DNA from: a virus
Reading direction: 5' to 3' (one strand)
Length of the DNA stretch: 29,474 nt
Virus record (IMG/VR): IMGVR_UViG_3300029798_000022
Location: 1-29,474 of that record
The notes beneath the pieces are model-generated. The model was given only the letters and a program-made list of their open reading frames with translations, ran no database searches and was not told the origin of the DNA. Shown one piece after another: positions 15,695 to 23,623 of this stretch. Position numbers and translations under genes: made by a program. Position 1 is the first letter of the stretch. Every line of letters begins with the position of its first letter.

Positions 15695-16689
15695 CCAATT
15701 TAAAACCGATTGCTCAAGCACTGCAAAGTAAGGGGCGTTATGGCGACACTATTTTGGCGCACATTAACCCTCAAGAAGCTGAACTTTTAAAATTATTAGG
15801 CGGTAGCGGAACAACCAATCCAGATACAGGGTTGCCAGAATATTGGGGTGGATTTGGAAGCATCTTTCATGCCGTAACTCAGTATATTGTGCCAGTAGCA
15901 ATTATTGTTACCGCTATTGTTGCCCCACAAATATTACCAGCATTAGGAAGCACTATAGCAGCTGAATTAGGCATTGGAACTGTGTCTGCAACAACCGCTG
16001 CTGCGATAGGTGCTGGTGCAGTAGGAGCTGGAAGCGCAGCTTTAAACACAGCTGTTGCTGGTGGTAATGGAGAACAAATATTAAAAGCAGCTGCTATTAG
16101 CGGTGCTGCTAGTGCTGCTGGCGCTACTGTTGGTGGTGCTGTTGCAGAGGGTGTAACTGGCGCAACTGGTGGTCCTGTTGCTGTAGCTAGTGATTTAGGA
16201 CCTACTATGGGCGCTAATGCTCCTGGCGCTATTTCGGGTGGAGCTGCTGGTGGTGGAACAAGTGCTTTTACAAGAGCGCAATTATCTGGATCAAACTTAG
16301 ATCAATCTTTAAAACAAGGTGAAATAGGAGCTGCTACTGGAGCAATTACTTCAGCTATTGGTCAAGGAGTTCAAGCAGGTGGCGGTTCTCCAGAAGATAT
16401 TAGACTTGCATCTAGCCTTTCTGGACCATTTGTTGCTCAAAATGTATCTAATCTATTTTCACCTCAAACATCTTCTGAAACATCTGGTAGCAGTTCTTCT
16501 CAACCACCAACAAGCACAGTAGCTACTACAGGTCAACCTGGAACAACTCCTGGTAGTGCTGCATTAGGACAAGCATTGCGTATTGGTGACCCAGGATCTC
16601 CAATTGAATCTCCTGGAGGTGGCGAGAAAACAACCGCACCTGTATGGAATATTGCATCACTTAGAACAAAAGACGAAACAGGGAGTTAA
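15691..16689 (+). CDS. Probable internal virion (ejection) protein, Gly/Ala-rich membrane-active
   Basis: 332 residues. Residues 14-51 form a module with DTILAHINPQEAELLKLLGGSG and NPDTGLPE, repeated in the next gene. A hydrophobic segment (about 56-82, FHAVTQYIVPVAIIVTAIVAPQI) and long Gly/Ala-rich glycine-zipper-like stretches (about 85-185) follow. The C-terminal third is Ser/Thr/Pro/Gly-rich and disordered. Podovirus ejection proteins that enter the host envelope often look like this. Position before three more large virion-type proteins supports the call; which P22 or T7 protein it corresponds to cannot be told. Confidence 0.65.
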   Translation: MTNLKPIAQALQSKGRYGDTILAHINPQEAELLKLLGGSGTTNPDTGLPEYWGGFGSIFHAVTQYIVPVAIIVTAIVAPQILPALGSTIAAELGIGTVSATTAAAIGAGAVGAGSAALNTAVAGGNGEQILKAAAISGAASAAGATVGGAVAEGVTGATGGPVAVASDLGPTMGANAPGAISGGAAGGGTSAFTRAQLSGSNLDQSLKQGEIGAATGAITSAIGQGVQAGGGSPEDIRLASSLSGPFVAQNVSNLFSPQTSSETSGSSSSQPPTSTVATTGQPGTTPGSAALGQALRIGDPGSPIESPGGGEKTTAPVWNIASLRTKDETGS

Positions 16690-16691
16690 TA

Positions 16692-17771
16692 ATGGCTTTA
16701 TCTAAAGCGTTGGGAATGGATTTGCCAGCATTGGCTGAAATGCTACGGGCTAAAGGTCGTGGCAAAGACACTATGCTTGCTCACATTACTCCTAAAGAAG
16801 CTGCCCTTCTTAAAAGACGGGGCGGATCAGGTAGTGTTAACCCTGATACTGGACTTCCTGAGTTTGAAGATTCAGGATCTTATGACTTTAGCCCTCCAGA
16901 ACCCGTTTCTCCAACTTATGATGTTGTTTCTAGCGCTCCTGGTGGCGGTAATACATTTACTCCTACCCAAGCTGAAACTGGCGTACCTGTACAAGTAGGA
17001 TCATCCTACACTCCAGGCGGTGATGCTTATGCTCCCGTTGGTCCATCTGGCAACTATCAATCGGCTGACATATTGAATCAATATGGTCAAACAACACCGT
17101 ACACAAGTACGGGAACAGCTATGCAACAAGCTGGTCCAGCTTTCCCAACGGTTACATCTGCTCCATCAGCCACTGCTCCTGGTGTTGTTAGTCCAGCTCA
17201 ACAAGATGCTGCTCCAACTAAGCCAGATACCTTAGATAAATTGAAAGAGTATCTAACTAGCGAAAAAGGCGTTAATACATTGTCTCGTTTAGGTTTGACT
17301 GCTGGATTAGGTGCTTTTGGTGCAAGTCAAGCTCGTAAAGCGGGAACTCAAACACAGGCTGCTACTGATGAACAAAAAGCTATTGGACAGCCATATACTC
17401 AACAAGGTCAGCAATTAGTTAATCAAGCGCAACAAGGAACATTAAGCCCTGCAAGTCAACAAGCATTAGATGCTGCAAAAGCCCAAGTTAATCAGGGTAT
17501 TGCTAATCGTGGTGGTGTAGGTTCACAGCAAGCCTCCAACCAAATTGGTAATTTGTATCAATCATTGCTTGATAATCAGTACAAATACGGCTTGCAGATC
17601 ATGCAGATTGGTGACAACATTACTTTGGGCGCTATTAAATCAGGATTGCAATTGGATCAACAATTACAAACTACTACCAATAATTTCTATGCTCAATTGG
17701 CTAGTATTGCTGCGGGTGGATCTGGTTACATTCCTGCTGCACCTGCATTGCAAACTCAAGGGATTAAATAA
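16692..17771 (+). CDS. Probable internal virion protein sharing N-terminal module
   Basis: 359 residues. Residues 20-57 (KGRGKDTMLAHITPKEAALL to NPDTGLPEF) repeat the module of the preceding protein. A Pro/Ser/Thr-rich linker (about 60-175) leads to a Gln/Ala-rich helical C-terminal half (YTQQGQQLVNQAQQGTLSPASQQ, NRGGVGSQQASNQIGNLYQSLL). The starts are two bases after the preceding stop. It probably works with the 15691 product during assembly or genome ejection. Motifs such as NRGGVGS and Gln-rich helices recur in phage internal proteins, but the role is inferred. Confidence 0.65.
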   Translation: MALSKALGMDLPALAEMLRAKGRGKDTMLAHITPKEAALLKRRGGSGSVNPDTGLPEFEDSGSYDFSPPEPVSPTYDVVSSAPGGGNTFTPTQAETGVPVQVGSSYTPGGDAYAPVGPSGNYQSADILNQYGQTTPYTSTGTAMQQAGPAFPTVTSAPSATAPGVVSPAQQDAAPTKPDTLDKLKEYLTSEKGVNTLSRLGLTAGLGAFGASQARKAGTQTQAATDEQKAIGQPYTQQGQQLVNQAQQGTLSPASQQALDAAKAQVNQGIANRGGVGSQQASNQIGNLYQSLLDNQYKYGLQIMQIGDNITLGAIKSGLQLDQQLQTTTNNFYAQLASIAAGGSGYIPAAPALQTQGIK

Positions 17772-19126
17772 TGGCTGAGATTGAACAAGCACCAAATCCA
17801 CAGCTAAAAGAAGCCATTGGCGTTGACTTTAAACAGTTTCCGTTCTTAAAACAAGAGCAAGCTGCCAAAGAAAAGGCTTCTGAAGCCAAGATTAAACTTG
17901 AATCGTCAAAAACTGCTTTAGAGGCAGGAGAAAAACGCAAGGCTTTAGAAGAAGAGTCTGCTAAAAACAAAGCTGACTACGAAACATATAAAAAAGCAGA
18001 ATTAGAGCCACCTAAATTTGAACCTACTCAAGATAATGCTATGGATCTGGGCGCTTTATTTAGCGTAATTGCTACTATGGGAGTGGCATTAGGTGGTGGC
18101 GGTAAATTGTCTTCAATGAACGCTTTAAATGCTATGGGCGGTATGCTCAAAGGTTGGCAATCAGGTCGCAAAGACTTGTTTACTAAAGAACAGGCTATTT
18201 TTGACAAAGAAACAACTCGTATTAAAACAATTAACGACAAGTTATTAAAAGACTTAGAGCAATTACAAAAGTTACGGGTAACAGATAAGGATGCAGCGCT
18301 ATTAAAAGCTGCTGAGATTTCAGCTACTCACCCAGGACTTATTGCGCAACAACTTGAATCAGGTAGGCTTGATGTTGCTGCTGATACTGCGCATCAAATA
18401 TCTGTTTCTACTATGAAAATGCGTGAATTAGCTGCTAAACATGGCGTTGGTAGCAAGGGAGTGACTTTAGACTCTTACTTTCCTGGAATTACATTTAGCG
18501 GTACGCCATCTCAAAATGAAGATAAGAGAAAATCTATAAATACTGGTGCTTTGTCATTATCTACAGCTCAAGATTTAAAACAGTACGCTAAAGAGAATCC
18601 ACAATATTTAGGTAGGCAAGGTCAGATTGCTCAAAATATTAATAGGTATATTGATTCTTGGAACTTTATTGATAACACAGCAGACATTGAATCTATGCCA
18701 GATAATGGTCAACCAGCCCTTATTTTTGCTAAGAAGTATGCAGCGTACCTTGTTGGATATGAGAAGACATTGGCTGGTAGCAATCGTGGTATGACACAAC
18801 AATTTCAAAAACGATTTAATACTTTGATGTCGCAAGATCAATTTAATGCTCAAGGTTTTGAACAACTAATGAATGAGCAAATGAATGAGGTTGCTCGTGC
18901 TACAGCAGCTAATGACCCCGCTATTACTGGTAAAGGGTTACTGGATTATGGAAGTAACATTTACAAGCGTGCTGAATTACCTATAGAAACTGCTAAAGGT
19001 GGTAAAGATAACGGTAGTGATGATCTTGAAAAGACTAGATCTCAAGCAAAAGCAAGAATAGCTGCTGGCGCTGATGAAGAAACTGTAAAGAAAAGATTTA
19101 AAGAATTAACTGGCAAGGAATTGTAA
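17771..19126 (+). CDS. Probable internal virion (ejection) protein
   Basis: 451 residues, coupled by a TAATG overlap. The N-terminal charged coiled coil (about 30-80, EQAAKEKASEAKIKLESSKT onwards) is followed by a Gly/Met-rich hydrophobic patch (LGALFSVIATMGVALGGGGKLSSMNALNAMGGML, about 93-127) that could insert in a membrane. A long helical region comes next, and the C-terminus is basic/acidic mixed (EETVKKRFKELTGKEL). This mix of coil and amphipathic helices fits ejection proteins; no enzymatic motif is seen. Confidence 0.65.
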   Translation: MAEIEQAPNPQLKEAIGVDFKQFPFLKQEQAAKEKASEAKIKLESSKTALEAGEKRKALEEESAKNKADYETYKKAELEPPKFEPTQDNAMDLGALFSVIATMGVALGGGGKLSSMNALNAMGGMLKGWQSGRKDLFTKEQAIFDKETTRIKTINDKLLKDLEQLQKLRVTDKDAALLKAAEISATHPGLIAQQLESGRLDVAADTAHQISVSTMKMRELAAKHGVGSKGVTLDSYFPGITFSGTPSQNEDKRKSINTGALSLSTAQDLKQYAKENPQYLGRQGQIAQNINRYIDSWNFIDNTADIESMPDNGQPALIFAKKYAAYLVGYEKTLAGSNRGMTQQFQKRFNTLMSQDQFNAQGFEQLMNEQMNEVARATAANDPAITGKGLLDYGSNIYKRAELPIETAKGGKDNGSDDLEKTRSQAKARIAAGADEETVKKRFKELTGKEL

Positions 19127-20511
19127 TGGCTGATCCATTTGCAGACATCCCTATTAAAAGTGGTTCAAAAGACCCTTTTTCAGATATTCCTGTAAAAACT
19201 GAACCTGAATATCAATATCAAGAACCTTTTGCTGCGCCTTCTTTTGCTGAAGGTGAAATGCCTAAGTACGGTCAAATTGCTAAAGCTGCTTATTTAACAG
19301 CTAAAGAAAACATCCCGATGATTGAAAAAGGGATGATGAAAGGTCCTGAAGCTCGTGCTTTAAAAGCCATTTTTCCAGAAAGAATGGGTAAAGTAGAAAA
19401 AGGTATTGAGCGTAGCGAACAAGATATTCAGCGTGAAATGGCAAAAATTCCTCCAGGTGAGGCTGCTTTTGGTATGGCTATCTCCCCATCCATTCCTTAC
19501 GGGGTTGGCAGAATCCTTCCTAAAGTTGCTAAAACAGTTGGTAAAGCTGGTGAAAAAGTTGTTGAAACTGCTGGAAAATCATTGCCAGGTTCTTTTGAAA
19601 GAGCATCAGAACAATTATCTAAGATTGGTACTGCTACTGATAAAAGCCAATTAGGTAGCAAATTATCTACATTTTTGGAAGAACGCTTGGGTGGATTAAG
19701 AACAGCAAGACAAGCGGAAACAGAAAAGTTAAAAGGCAAGTATTACAAACAAGCTATGGGTAGGGAAGATCTTGTTTCAAATCGTTATAACAAATACCTT
19801 GAAGATCAATTAACCCGAGATTTAAAAAATCTTAATCGTGAAGAATCTAGTTTATTAGGTGATTCCATGAAGCGTTTAGCTGGTGATAAATCCATTGATG
19901 CTATGGAAAAAGAGCTTAGAAGGTTAAAAGCCATTCAATTTGCTCCAAAACCATTGGAAGGTGTTGATGCTATTCCCAGATTAAAAGCGGGTGATATGGC
20001 TGAAAACTTGGAAAAAATATTAAATCGTGTTGCTCCAAAAGGTAAAGTTTATCGAGAAGCATACGAAGTATCTTCAGAACCTATCAATTTGTTTGATATT
20101 GCGTTGGGTAAAAAAGCAACTAAAGGCGCAACAGAGCGTGTAAGTAACTTTAAAGCTGCCGATCCCGCTAATTTGCCAAATGCTTTTTTTGAAACTCGTG
20201 ATTCCGTTAAAAAATTGCGTGCATTAGCTCAGGATGATAAGTTTGTTGTAGATGCAGCAAAAGAACATATTGCCAATGAATTAACTGGTTTAGATGGAAA
20301 ACAAGCTAGAGCTTGGTATAAAAGAAACGAGTTGTGGCTTGATGAATTAAAAGATATTAGCCCAATAAAAACAGAAGTTCGGTCTTATGTAGATAAATTA
20401 GCTTCAACACAAGGAGTTGTTAAAACTCGTAATGATGTATTAAAAGCCCTTGGCGTAGGTGCTATAGGTTATTCAGGATACCAAGGATTTAAAAGCGTAC
20501 TAGGAATATGA
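19126..20511 (+). CDS. Probable internal virion protein with DPFxDIP motifs
   Basis: 461 residues; ATG overlaps the preceding stop (TAATG). The N-terminus carries a tandem motif DPFADIPIK (3-11) and DPFSDIPVK (16-24), a signature I associate with large internal virion proteins. The rest is helical and lysine/glutamate-rich, with a short hydrophobic stretch near the C-terminus (ALGVGAIGYSGYQGFKSVLGI). No catalytic motif, including no lytic transglycosylase pattern. It is the last of four consecutive large proteins that together probably form the ejectosome. Confidence 0.65.
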   Translation: MADPFADIPIKSGSKDPFSDIPVKTEPEYQYQEPFAAPSFAEGEMPKYGQIAKAAYLTAKENIPMIEKGMMKGPEARALKAIFPERMGKVEKGIERSEQDIQREMAKIPPGEAAFGMAISPSIPYGVGRILPKVAKTVGKAGEKVVETAGKSLPGSFERASEQLSKIGTATDKSQLGSKLSTFLEERLGGLRTARQAETEKLKGKYYKQAMGREDLVSNRYNKYLEDQLTRDLKNLNREESSLLGDSMKRLAGDKSIDAMEKELRRLKAIQFAPKPLEGVDAIPRLKAGDMAENLEKILNRVAPKGKVYREAYEVSSEPINLFDIALGKKATKGATERVSNFKAADPANLPNAFFETRDSVKKLRALAQDDKFVVDAAKEHIANELTGLDGKQARAWYKRNELWLDELKDISPIKTEVRSYVDKLASTQGVVKTRNDVLKALGVGAIGYSGYQGFKSVLGI

Positions 20512-20717
20512 GCAAGAAAAGTAAAGGCGTTAACCCCGATTTAGAGGATGCAGTCAGCACCTTGCTAAAACAAGTGATGGCGGATGAAACTGCTTCTTTG
20601 ACTGATAAATGCAAGGTTATTGATCGTGCCGTCAACATTGAGAAGCTCAAACAGAAGCTGAGTGATGAGGAATGGGGTGCGGGATTTACTATTCCAAATG
20701 ACGAAGATGATGAATAG
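20508..20717 (+). CDS. Small helical acidic-tailed protein
   Basis: 69 residues; ATG overlaps the previous TGA (ATGA). Sequence runs SKKSKGVNPDLEDAVSTLLK, then a helix-rich middle (DKCKVIDRAVNIEKLKQKL) and an acidic end NDEDDE. The pattern is familiar from small phage proteins, but I know no function. A DNA- or protein-bridging accessory is possible from its basic start and acidic end. Confidence 0.7.
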   Translation: MSKKSKGVNPDLEDAVSTLLKQVMADETASLTDKCKVIDRAVNIEKLKQKLSDEEWGAGFTIPNDEDDE

Positions 20718-20754
20718 GGTTAAACTATGATATTCATTAGTAAAGGGGATAATT

Positions 20755-20970
20755 ATGGAAGCAGTAGCCTTGGTACGCCTAGCTTTGGCGGTCATTACAG
20801 ACCGTTTGATTACGATTTTGGCTTTAATAGCATCAAGCGTGATGTGCGGTTGGACAATGTGGAATCCCATGTGGGAAAGAGTGGTGACACTAGCAATATT
20901 TGTAGTATTCAGTTACCTTATAGTCAATGTAAAAGAGAGGAAACAAAATGAGCCTAAAACCGACAACTAA
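20755..20970 (+). CDS. Two-TM membrane protein, candidate holin
   Basis: 71 residues from ATG 20755, which has AAAGGGGAT ten bases upstream; the overlapping 20727 frame is rejected. Two membrane segments are visible, about 5-31 (LVRLALAVITDRLITILALI) and 42-60 (RVVTLAIFVVFSYLIV), followed by a charged C-terminal tail (KERKQNEPKTDN). This is class II holin architecture and lies about 0.8 kb upstream of the endolysin. The other holin candidates are the products at 14748 and 22663. Confidence 0.65.
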   Translation: MEAVALVRLALAVITDRLITILALIASSVMCGWTMWNPMWERVVTLAIFVVFSYLIVNVKERKQNEPKTDN

Positions 20971-21202
20971 AGGCAGTGCAGGTGGTACACCTCATAAAAG
21001 ACCATCAGAAAACAATCAGCAAGTATCTAAAGCTGTTCGCCCTCCATTGCCTAGAGATGGATCTGCTGGCGGATTGAACACTACTTTGGGTGGAAAAATG
21101 CCATCAGGGTATGTTTCCGTGTGGAATTTTGATGGTAATAAAAACACCAAAAACTCCGCTACAACTAAGCCTGGCAACGCTGGCGGTAAGGACATTTTCT
21201 AA
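20948..21202 (+). CDS. Small Gly/Lys/Pro-rich hypothetical protein
   Basis: 84 residues, overlapping the end of the holin candidate by 23 bases and preceded by AGAGAGGAAAC as ribosome-binding site. Low-complexity, basic and glycine-rich (KGSAGGTPHKRP, DGSAGGLNTTLGGKMPSG), likely unstructured. It abuts the next gene, which starts one base after its stop. Function unknown; a minor virion component is possible. Confidence 0.65.
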   Translation: MSLKPTTKGSAGGTPHKRPSENNQQVSKAVRPPLPRDGSAGGLNTTLGGKMPSGYVSVWNFDGNKNTKNSATTKPGNAGGKDIF

Positions 21203-21547
21203 ATGGCTAATAATATTGCTTTCCAACCAATGGGGAAAACGGTGTCGGTATCTGTTTCAGGAGCTGCCAATACTGAATCTTCAATTATTACCATTAAGGC
21301 AGACAGTCCTGTTAATCAATATTCCTTGTCAAATAATGGCAATGCTACGGTTTATGTAGGTATTTCTGCTACAACACCATTCAATGTGGCTTTGCCAGGA
21401 ACAGCATCAGGATATGTAATTCCTGTTTTAGCTAATTCCACACGCATTATTACTACTATTCAAACTGGTTTTAACAATGTGTACGCCAAGATTATTGGTG
21501 ATGGCACTAATGCTAGTTGCTACATTACTCCAGGAGAAGGAATATGA
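21203..21547 (+). CDS. Small beta-rich virion protein, paralogue of the one at 13245
   Basis: 114 residues, beta-rich, ending CYITPGEGI like the protein at 13245 (VYITPGDGV). Strands TVSVSVSGAANTESSIITIK and SLSNNGNATVYVGIS match the same order. Starts immediately after the preceding stop and overlaps the next start (ATGA at 21544). Placement just before lysis genes is far from the first copy, so the pair probably decorates different structures or is expressed separately. Confidence 0.7.
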   Translation: MANNIAFQPMGKTVSVSVSGAANTESSIITIKADSPVNQYSLSNNGNATVYVGISATTPFNVALPGTASGYVIPVLANSTRIITTIQTGFNNVYAKIIGDGTNASCYITPGEGI

Positions 21548-21810
21548 ATTATTTTGACCAAATTGAACCATTTTTGAACGCTATTGGCGCTGGTATTGGT
21601 AGTCAATCCCATACTGTTGCTTGTCAATTTGCTGCATTTTTAAGCGGTGGATCAAATCAACAATCAGAACCATTATCAGAAACGCCAGAAGAAATTACAC
21701 CTGAAGTAACTCTAGAGCCAGCGCCTGAACCAATTGTTGAACTTATTACAGAACCAACACCTGAAATCGTGCCTGAAATAGTTACCCCAGAGCAAAATGT
21801 AACTGAATAA
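21544..21810 (+). CDS. Small protein with Pro/Glu repeat tail
   Basis: 88 residues from ATG 21544, which overlaps the preceding stop (ATGA); an earlier in-frame start at 21517 would add only the end of the upstream gene. The first 34 residues look like a short structured region with one cysteine. The rest is an EPxPE-type low-complexity tail (ETPEEITPEVTLEPAPEP and similar, about 42-88), an extended negatively charged spacer. The stop overlaps the endolysin ATG. Possibly a spacer or envelope-spanning peptide; unknown. Confidence 0.65.
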   Translation: MNYFDQIEPFLNAIGAGIGSQSHTVACQFAAFLSGGSNQQSEPLSETPEEITPEVTLEPAPEPIVELITEPTPEIVPEIVTPEQNVTE

Positions 21811-22274
21811 TGGACAGAAGGGCTGTAGCTACCATTGTTGCTAGTGCTTCAGTGCTAGTGGGTGTTGCAGTCCATGAAGGCTATAGCGGTACGGCTTATA
21901 AAGATGTGGCGGGTGTATCAACCATTGGATTTGGACAGGCTGATGGCACTAAAATGGGTGACAAGACAGATCCAGTAAGAGCTTTAGTCAAACTAGAATC
22001 CACCCTTGATACTAGCGCTAAAGGAATGGCTGCTTGTATCCAAGTACCCGTATCTCAAGGTGAGTATGATGCGTATTTGGATTTTACCTACAATGTAGGC
22101 GTATCAGCGTTTTGTCATTCCACATTAAATAAAAAGCTCAATGCCAAAGACTACGATGGCGCTTGTAAAGAACTGTTGAAATGGACAACGGCTGGCGGTA
22201 AAGTAATGCCAGGGCTAGTTAACCGTAGGAGAGAGGAATATGACCAATGTTCGGGACAATCCAATTCAAATTGA
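21810..22274 (+). CDS. SAR endolysin, GH24 lysozyme
   Basis: 154-residue muramidase that cleaves peptidoglycan glycan strands. The N-terminus (RRAVATIVASASVLVGVAV, residues 3-21) is weakly hydrophobic, rich in Ala, Ser and Gly, with no cleavage site: a signal-anchor-release sequence. The T4-lysozyme-type catalytic triad E-x8-D-x5-T is E23, D32 and T38 (HEGYSGTAYKDVAGVSTIGFG). Late cysteines and the PGLVNRRREEYDQC motif match the family. It is coupled to the preceding gene by TAATG and followed by the spanin genes. SAR form implies holin or pinholin-triggered release. Confidence 0.9.
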   Translation: MDRRAVATIVASASVLVGVAVHEGYSGTAYKDVAGVSTIGFGQADGTKMGDKTDPVRALVKLESTLDTSAKGMAACIQVPVSQGEYDAYLDFTYNVGVSAFCHSTLNKKLNAKDYDGACKELLKWTTAGGKVMPGLVNRRREEYDQCSGQSNSN

Positions 22275-22663
22275 TAGCGATTGCAATTGCAGTTCTGTTG
22301 ACATTTTTTGCTGGATGGATTGTAAACGGGTGGCGCTACGAAAAACAGATAGCTATTACCAAAATAGCAGAACAAAAAGTCATTCAAGAAAAACAACAAG
22401 AAAATCAAGCTCAGACCGACCTAATCAGGAAAGCTAAAGATGACCAAATTGCTTATATTAACAACCAGCTTGCTGATGCTCTTGTCAGCTTGCGCTCAAG
22501 ATCCAGTCGTAGTCAATACAGTGCCGTCAATGGACAAGACGGCACTGGGAGATCCCTTTCTTCCGAGGATGCAACTTTTCTTATCAGGGAAGCTACCAGA
22601 GCAGATCAAATAAGGGTTGCCCTAGATGCTTGTTATAAACAATATAATTCTGTAAACAAATAA
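22247..22663 (+). CDS. Rz: Inner-membrane spanin subunit (Rz-like)
   Basis: 138 residues. An N-terminal membrane anchor (FKLIAIAIAVLLTFFAGWIV, 7-26) is followed by a periplasmic coiled coil (EKQIAITKIAEQKVIQEKQQ and on, to about 80) and a C-terminal Cys (ALDACYKQY). This is the i-spanin pattern, spanning the periplasm to meet the o-spanin that is encoded in the +1 frame inside it. ATG 22247 overlaps the endolysin end by 28 bases; the ribosome-binding site is GGAGAGAGG. The ATG at 22240 belongs to another frame and was rejected. Confidence 0.85.
   Translation: MFGTIQFKLIAIAIAVLLTFFAGWIVNGWRYEKQIAITKIAEQKVIQEKQQENQAQTDLIRKAKDDQIAYINNQLADALVSLRSRSSRSQYSAVNGQDGTGRSLSSEDATFLIREATRADQIRVALDACYKQYNSVNK
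22440..22613 (+). CDS. Rz1: Outer-membrane lipoprotein spanin (Rz1-like), nested in Rz
   Basis: 57-residue ORF in the +1 frame within the Rz gene. Residues 1-18 are a classical lipoprotein signal: basic start MTK, hydrophobic LLILTTSLLMLL, then lipobox LLSAC with Cys18 as the acylated residue. The mature 40-residue part includes prolines (DPVV, VPSM, DPFLPR, LPEQ). Nested Rz1 within Rz is the established lambda arrangement, and finding a full lipobox in exactly the expected place makes the call strong despite the short length. Confidence 0.88.
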   Translation: MTKLLILTTSLLMLLSACAQDPVVVNTVPSMDKTALGDPFLPRMQLFLSGKLPEQIK

Positions 22664-22860
22664 TGGATAGCCATTACAAGTCACTGCTAAAAGCTGTAAC
22701 TTGGCGCATTACAGGCAGTCTTGATACCTTTGTGTTGTCTTGGATAGTGACAGGTCAAGTAAACCTAGCGTTTAGCATAGCCTTTATAGAGCTATTTTCT
22801 AAGATAGCCCTATATTGGTTACATGAACGCATCTGGTTAAAGATCAAGGTGCTGGAGTAA
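22663..22860 (+). CDS. DUF2061 family membrane protein
   Basis: 65 residues. KSLLKAVTWRITGSLDTFVLSWIVTGQVNLAFSI (about 6-40) and FSKIALYWLHERIW (45-58) are the recognisable pattern of DUF2061 membrane proteins, a small two-TM family whose function is not established. It is coupled by TAATG to Rz, so it is part of the lysis transcript. A holin or membrane-perturbing role is a reasonable inference. The last 17 bases overlap the glycosyltransferase on the other strand. Confidence 0.8.
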   Translation: MDSHYKSLLKAVTWRITGSLDTFVLSWIVTGQVNLAFSIAFIELFSKIALYWLHERIWLKIKVLE

Positions 22861-23623
22861 GCTGTCCTTCAAACAAGTAGCTTCCCAAGTGTCCTAAGTT
22901 AGCCCAAGGCGCTGCAAACACTTTTCCACCCGCTAATCTCCAGATACGGCAAAAGTGATAATCCTCAGATAACAAGCGATTGCTACCAGGCTCAATCGAG
23001 GTAGCAAAGTATTCATAAATCTGCTCTGCATGATTTAATTGACCTGAAAGATCTCCTACATCATTGGTGTAAGAAGGTACTTTTTTCTTGAGCTTCTCAA
23101 ACACCTTGCGTTTAATCAGCATAAAGCCAGTGCCACCATTAAAAATCTCTACTGGTTGATCTATGGGAACAGTAACTTCACCTGCATAGTCCACTAGGTT
23201 GACTACAAAACTACCTGTATGGCTTTTTAACTGGTCATTTGGCACACCTGCATCCATTGCTTGCTTGGTGCTATTCCAGTTAATTTCTTTTTTAGGGTAG
23301 ATACCGCAGATGATGTCTTTATCAGCCTGGATCATTCTTACAATGTCCTCTGGTCTGAATTTGATGTCTGCATCAATAAACATCAGATGAGTAGAGTTGG
23401 ACTTTAAGAAAGTATGCGCTAAAGCGTTTCTAGCCCTAGTAATAAGGCTCTCATTAAACATAAAGCTAAACTGAGTTTGGATTCCCGCTTGGCTTAGTAC
23501 GCTAATAGACTGCAATATTGACTGAGTGTAAAAGCCAGCACACATACCGCCATACATGGGGGTAGCAATAAAAATAATCGGTTGTACAGGTGCTTTAGGT
23601 GCTGCTTTCTTTTTAGTTGCCAT
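22844..23623 (-). CDS. GT-A glycosyltransferase (family 2-like)
   Basis: 259 residues, last gene of the leftward operon. After a Lys/Ala/Pro start, strand IIFIATPMYGGM (16-27) and then HLMFIDADIKFRPEDIVRM (79-97) supply the DxD site (D84/D86). SEDYHFCRIWRLAGGKVFAAPWANLGHLG (about 219-247) is a C-terminal block found in GT2-like phage enzymes. No signal or membrane segment. AAGGAAA precedes the ATG. It presumably transfers a sugar whose precursor may come from the upstream TPP and radical SAM enzymes; this link is inference. Confidence 0.8.
   Translation of the reverse strand: MATKKKAAPKAPVQPIIFIATPMYGGMCAGFYTQSILQSISVLSQAGIQTQFSFMFNESLITRARNALAHTFLKSNSTHLMFIDADIKFRPEDIVRMIQADKDIICGIYPKKEINWNSTKQAMDAGVPNDQLKSHTGSFVVNLVDYAGEVTVPIDQPVEIFNGGTGFMLIKRKVFEKLKKKVPSYTNDVGDLSGQLNHAEQIYEYFATSIEPGSNRLLSEDYHFCRIWRLAGGKVFAAPWANLGHLGSYLFEGQLTPAP

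Noticed and set aside
19126-20511. Lytic transglycosylase domain in the ejection proteins
   Set aside because: No catalytic Glu-Ser-type motif or lysozyme pattern is visible in any of the four large internal proteins.
20727-20951. 74-codon frame overlapping the holin candidate
   Set aside because: No plausible protein character; the 20755 frame has the ribosome-binding site and two membrane segments.
22240-22437. 65-codon frame overlapping the Rz start with a good ribosome-binding site
   Set aside because: The product has no signal, membrane segment or recognisable pattern, while the Rz frame at 22247 encodes a clear spanin.
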